The position numbers and the translations under genes were made by a program. This document shows, one piece after another, positions 59,128-64,000 of a stretch of DNA of 64,000 bases. Positions within the stretch are counted from its first letter, which is position 1. Each line of letters opens with the position of its first letter. This DNA is from Pseudisothecium myosuroides (lineage: Eukaryota; Streptophyta; Bryopsida; Hypnales; Lembophyllaceae), in assembly GCA_951799445.1 (NCBI GenBank), contig CATOGU010000239.1:62001-126000 (forward strand), in the 5' to 3' direction. The notes beneath the pieces were generated by a model that saw only the letters and a program-made list of their open reading frames with translations, had not been told where the DNA came from and made no database searches.

Positions 59128-61433
59128 TAGAGAATGGTTCAAAACTAAATTGTTAAGAGTTTAATTGTGGAATTGGAAAATGCCAATCCCAATGGTAGCA
59201 ATATTGTAATAAACAATCTACATCCTACAATTTTATTTTTTTTGAAAAAAATTGAAAATTGAGTGAAATAAACAACTTTAAAGTTTATTTTAGAATAGAC
59301 AATCTATAACTGCTTGCAAACTAAAAATCCTAATAACGTTTGACTCATAAATCAAAATGAGATGATTCAAAGCTTTCCACATATATATAAATCCATATAC
59401 ATAAATCTAAATTAGATTTATTTATGACCCTACTACACAAAGGTCAATGAAATCAACCCTCATTCCCCCACTATTGTTGTTTCTAATGAACCCTAAACCC
59501 TAAAATCCTAAACCCTTTTTCCTTTTGAAAATTAGCTTTGATTATGGCTATACTACCCAAAGGTCAATGAAATCAACCCTCATTCCCCCTACTATTGTTG
59601 TTTTTAGTGAACCCTAAACCCTAAACCCTTAACCCTACATAGAAGCGGTTTAGGGCCATAAGCCCCAAATCCTTTCATCTCCCTGAATGGCTCTTCATTT
59701 TTGTCTAAGACGATTGCTACGGTAGAGGGGTCGCCGGACATGTTAACCATGGATGGTATGCAAATAAAAACCCAAAACTATTGCAACCCTAAACTCTCAA
59801 AATGTCTTTTGAAAAAAGGACAAACAAAATCTTAAAAGAAGGCACGAATTCTCATCATAAAAAACATCCCTAAGAATGAGGCCTAAATCCTTTGAACATG
59901 GCCCCCTTACATTTCTTCCACAAAAGAGGAGGGATCAAAAATTCAAAATGAATTCATGAGTGAGGTAGAATTATGAAAAAAAGGCCACAAAAACACCCTA
60001 AACCCCAAACAGTGGAAGGCCCTAAACCCAAATGAAAGCATTGAGTTCGAAGTTAGAAGAAGTGCCTCCCAAATGTAATTTTTTCCTCGGGATGAATTTG
60101 AAGGCGAAACTTGTCCCGTTGGAAAGAAGGAAAAAAATCAATCCAGATGGGGGGCAAAAATTCTTCATTTGAAACAATATTGCAAAAGATAGGGCCACAC
60201 CTCCAAAAAATAAAAAATAAAAAACCCTGGTAGAACTTGCTGCCAACGTCGAAAATTGTGGACTAAAAACAACCATAACTTTTTTGGGGTGATGAATTAG
60301 AATGCAAGAGTGGTACTCTTGGAATCACAGCCAAAAACCAATCAAGGTAGGCCTAAAACCGCACAAATTAGCAAAAGTCGACACAAATTAACAAAGGAAA
60401 AGGTACACAATGTATATACCTTTGTTAATGGAGTGTAATGATTTACACCAAATGTGCCACATTATGGTAGCTTCTTGCTATAGGGTCCATGTGTTATTGA
60501 AGATTTCTCTTTAAAACTTAAAATACTTACTAATATGTATGCCATTGCCCAACCCAAACATACACCCTAAACCCTAAACCCCCTAATTGACCATCTTTCA
60601 TTATTCTTGTCCACAGTGGCATTTTTACCAAAAATATGCGATTTTGTTGATCTTTTTTATACGAAAGCTAAATAAGTCTTGTTTCATTTCAATGCTGGCA
60701 ATCATCAAAATGATGTAAATTTCATCCATAAAAATGTTTCTTGAACTATTTTGAGTTCAACTAATGAAATGAGGTTCATTAAGGATAATTTAAATTCTAA
60801 CTAGAAATTTAGCAAAAATTTGTGAATTTGTGATTTTTAAAGCAATATGAACTCTAGGACTTTAACCCTGATTTTTTTATTTTCTAATTTTAGAGTGACC
60901 CAATAACTTTGGTTTTGACCGTGATGTTGTGCACTAGAATATACATCTATAGTAAGATTTTGGTTTTTTAATCATAATTTTTATATAATATATGATTTTT
61001 TTTCATTTTTTTTGACACTAACCCTAAACCCTTAAATTCTTCCCCAAAAAAATGCAAATTCTTGACTTGAAGCTTTATATCATTTTATTTTGGTGAGTGA
61101 GTGTTAAGTTATGAAGAATTCTTGTTTTGGAGTAGTTATGGATTTTCAACTCTAAAATAACTTTTGTTGTTGTTTATTTAACTTTGTTTCCAATATTTTT
61201 TGAAAAAAATAGAAATATAGGATGCAAATTGTTTATTACTGTATTCAAATCATTTGGATTATCAATTTTTCAATTCTATACTAAGAATTTTAATAATTTA
61301 AATGTAAAGCGACCCCAAATATATTTAACAGCTAAGGGCTCCAACATCCAACTTTGGTTTAAAAACTTAAACACAAAGCCTTTAATTGCAGCCGTTGGCC
61401 GTTGCAACTTCTCTAACTCACTGTAGTCATAAA

Positions 61434-61622
61434 TGATTTGTTTAAGTCCTGTCAAGATACAATGGTAGGTAGACGGCTAGCACCTGTACCAACCCCAAAC
61501 CCTCGGTTACAAAAGACTACACGCATTTATAAAAGGACAGGTTACACCGATGTACCTCCTTTGAGAAAGATGTAACCGTGTACCCCCGAATGCATTGTAT
61601 TCTTGTAGTTGCGAGGCATAGG
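61434..61622 (+). repeat. Dispersed promoter-like module, copy in duplication B
   Basis: Near-identical to 44521-44717. Confidence 0.9.
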
Positions 61623-61735
61623 GTGGGAGTTCTTTTTTGTTCTCTTTAGGTCTCGTAGGGTGGGAATTTTTTTTAGTTCTCTTTAGGTCTTGTAGGGTGG
61701 GAATTCTAGAAGACTATTTAAGCCTGAACACAACA
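61622..61735 (+). promoter_or_regulatory. Probable promoter of the copy B small gene
   Basis: The same tandem GTAGGGTGGGA units as copy A, with TATTTAAG at 61715. Confidence 0.5.
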
Positions 61736-62089
61736 CTCATTCTTCCTCTCTCATTTTCAGTTCCTTCTGCACGGATGAGCTCGCTTTTCGTCGCGCTAAA
61801 CTAGTTTGGTACTAAAGCCTGTTTATATTTGTTTAAGCCTAGATCTAAGTGTTATTTGTATTATTTGTGTTAGTTCTTTATATTGTTATATTGATAGGGT
61901 TTTAGTCTTTTTAATTTCTTTTGTGTATCTAAAAGCTTGGCAGCGGAGGCAGAGCGACGTTGGGGCGGGCGGGGACTCGGGGAGTGGCGATCTTCGTTAT
62001 ATATCATGCAAGTAAGTCACAGATCTTGTGCCTTTGTTTATTGCGTTTATTTGGTTGAGCGCGTGTAACTTAATTGTAGCGAATTAGCG

Positions 62090-62590
62090 ATGGTGGGGTT
62101 CACAGCTGTGAAGCGCTGCATGGCCGCTGCGGTCACCGCACCTTCCACGGCCATTTATCTCACCCACGAGGTTCTGTACACGAGGTACTGTACTTGTTTG
62201 TTTCGTCTGGGTCGTCCTTCATTCTTTTTTTCGTTGTGTATTTTGTTTTTTAATGCCGTTGTGTATTTTTTCGTTTGCCAGAAATTTGGGGAGGCGCCGA
62301 GGTTCTTGCTCAGCACCTACGGCTGGATTGTGGGTGCTGGGGTGGTCGCCAACCAGCTGGTGGGCCACCCGCAGTTCGGAACCATGGACGCGAGGTTTGC
62401 GGCCATAGAAGGAGTTATGAGGACTAACTTTGAAGCTCTTGACGTGAAGCTTGCCTCCTTCGTTTCGGAAGGCAAGCGCGACCGAAAGCTCGCGGCAGCT
62501 CACATGGAGGCGACACGCTTGGCGGCCTTCTCGTTGAAAGAATCCATCGAGAAGATGGAGAAAGAAATGTTTCTGTTGAAAAGCAAGTAG
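62090..62590 (+). CDS. Small two-exon coiled-coil protein, copy B
   Basis: Exons 62090-62170 and 62282-62590, 129 residues, same structure as copy A. Differences from copy A in the spliced protein are M to T and V to I in exon 1, and D to G, R to G and L to F in exon 2. Only one silent change is visible (GGC to GGT). The leader lacks the MITE, so the ATG follows a probable splice acceptor (TTGTAG) by 10 bases, which I take to be the ancestral arrangement. Confidence 0.6.
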   Translation: MVGFTAVKRCMAAAVTAPSTAIYLTHEVLYTRYCTCLFRLGRPSFFFSLCILFFNAVVYFFVCQKFGEAPRFLLSTYGWIVGAGVVANQLVGHPQFGTMDARFAAIEGVMRTNFEALDVKLASFVSEGKRDRKLAAAHMEATRLAAFSLKESIEKMEKEMFLLKSK

Positions 62591-62794
62591 CTTTTGGCGT
62601 ACGCGTACGTTTCTCTCGTTTGCTTTTTCTACCTTGTTCAATTCGTTTTCAATTCGGATTTGTACTGGATTTGTACTGCTTCTAAGAGTATCTGGTGGTG
62701 GTGGTGGTTGTAGGTTGAGTTCATTTTTCCCCGTTATTTAGATCATAAGACCTCGGTTTCTAGCAAGGAGCTTTGTGGGGTTTTCCAAGAGGGC

Positions 62795-64000
62795 ATTGTG
62801 AGCCCCCAATTCGTCACTAGGGACTCACAATTTTCTTTTTTTAATTTTTACATATTTAAGTATAGTTTATTATACAAAAAGCCCAAAAAAGAGTGTAAAA
62901 CCAAAATAGGTATGTCACGTACCAATATAGCATTTGGTCCCTTATAGGTTGTTTTTCCCCAAATAGATTCCATTTCCACTTGTACATAGGTTAAAATGTG
63001 GAAATATCGGTAAAAAATAGAATTAAGGGCTAACCTGACCCAAACAGCCCAGACCTACGGTACATGTGACATCTTATGGCTACAATTGGTCCGAGGGAAT
63101 ACCGTTGAGGTCCTAAGTCCATTCCCAGAGATAGGTTTCACTTTCCCCATAGCATCGACGAAATAGCAGAAACCCCAATCGTTAGCCTGCAGAAGTTACA
63201 AACTCAAGATTGGCCCGTAAGCAGAATCTACGGGTGGAGTATGGCGTTCTAGGGTGGAAATCACATTTGGAACTCAATGGCAAAATCGGTTTGCCAAGAT
63301 TCCCTTATATGTGAAAGATTCCCTAATTGCCAGAATTAAAAGGAGAAGGCAGAATTTGATTCTCCTCTGACCTTTGTGCAAAGTAAAAATATGAGCTTGC
63401 ACATCTTTTGTGGAATTCCATGAGAGGTTCCATAAAAAGTTTCGGAATTTTCTGACTTGCAGAAGATGCCCTTCCGGACGGTCAACCGCCAAAACCTACG
63501 ATGGGAAATTCCTAGAAATTACCCAGGTTGCGGTAAAATCTCACTAAAAATTAGATTAGCTTCTTTTATGCTAATAAGATGCCCCACCAAGTTTCAAGAC
63601 ATTCCGATAGCCAGAAGTGCTCGAACCGGCAAGATTCCCCGAAAATTGGCGAAATTGAAGTTTACGGTGGAGTTGACTTGCGTACCGGGAGCATACGAAA
63701 TCGGAATGAGGTCAAAGCTAGGTCTTTTCTTACTCCCCCATACCTACTAAAGAACCTAGGCTAGTTACTTTTCTCAGAAAAGTTAACCTCCAAGATTTGG
63801 GTTTTTACCCCGTTTTGGTGTTCAGTTAGCGGTAGGTTATGTTGCGTTTTTTGGAGTTTGATCAAGGGGTGGGGAATTTCCAAGAGTAAAAATGGCCTTC
63901 TGAAGCCAACGGCGCAATCGGTTTTCAATTTGGAGTTGATCTCCAAAAGTTAGACATTTGGACCAGCGTAGAAAGTCAAAAATTGAAGATTAGGATGAAA
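62795..64000. other. Unassigned; possible LTR element start
   Basis: The end of the duplication is followed by ATTGTGAGCCCC...GGGACTCACAAT (62795-62831), a hairpin with one arm mismatch. TGTGAGCCCC at 62797 could be an LTR start; the element would run out of the window, so this cannot be tested here. Short open frames at 63457-63764 show no motif. Confidence 0.3.

Larger units (their letters stand above)
59128..62794. repeat. Segmental duplication, copy B (direct)
   Basis: Matches 40420-46114 with about one to two differences per hundred bases, and without the TG...CA element and CACTA MITE. It gives both pre-insertion target sites. Right of 62794 the two copies diverge abruptly. Confidence 0.97.

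Noticed and set aside
1..64000. tRNA, rRNA or snRNA genes
   Set aside because: I looked for A/B-box and conserved rRNA words and saw none convincing; a tRNAscan and Rfam search would settle it.

Overview
The window looks like nuclear DNA of a land plant. The evidence is spliceosomal GT-AG introns, TTTAGGG/CCCTAAA telobox-like repeats, a plant-type L1/RIL LINE, a CACTA-type MITE, LTR-type insertions and a 177-bp satellite. Much of it is AT-rich, repeat-rich and gene-poor. Protein content does not let me name the species; a non-seed plant is only a guess.

Layout: 1-2.35 kb is a satellite array decaying rightwards. 2.4-6.5 kb has no gene I can support. 6.5-13.8 kb is a two-gene locus. Its first gene (7267-11401) reads as a ParB/DGQHR-like domain followed by a degenerate N4/N6 DNA-methyltransferase-like domain, an acidic tract and a coiled coil. 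The second (11694-13690) is an FCP1/NIF-like HAD phosphatase. Ten copies of a short palindrome (core half-site TTYAGCKCG, 3-base spacer) are scattered through the introns and flanks of this locus, and I did not notice it elsewhere. 14.26-19.3 kb is a broken LINE on the minus strand, itself hit by a 277-bp insertion. 21.8-23 kb holds decayed unidentified coding sequence.

25.7-26.4 kb is a dead paralogue of an intact two-exon transposase-like gene at 35.6-39.2 kb (minus). Between them are a 732-bp TIR element, an intact four-exon RING-H2 gene (27878-31938), a hairpin and a perfect 99-bp tandem array.

40.42-46.11 kb and 59.13-62.79 kb are a direct segmental duplication carrying the same small two-exon gene. 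The second copy keeps the empty sites of two insertions found in the first: a 1,803-bp TG...CA element with a 5-bp target duplication, and a 221-bp CACTA MITE only 10 nt upstream of the start codon. A 3,501-bp relative of the TG...CA element, with a 641-codon gag-like ORF, sits at 47.07-50.57 kb. The rest holds dispersed copies of a promoter-like module, a mariner-type MITE, a decayed coiled-coil coding region, and at the right edge a possible start of another LTR element.

The most promising candidate for an undescribed system is the 6.5-13.8 kb locus: a ParB-plus-methylase architecture in a plant nuclear context, a neighbouring HAD phosphatase and a private set of palindromes that could be its DNA targets. 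All domain calls were made by eye from motifs; no search was run.
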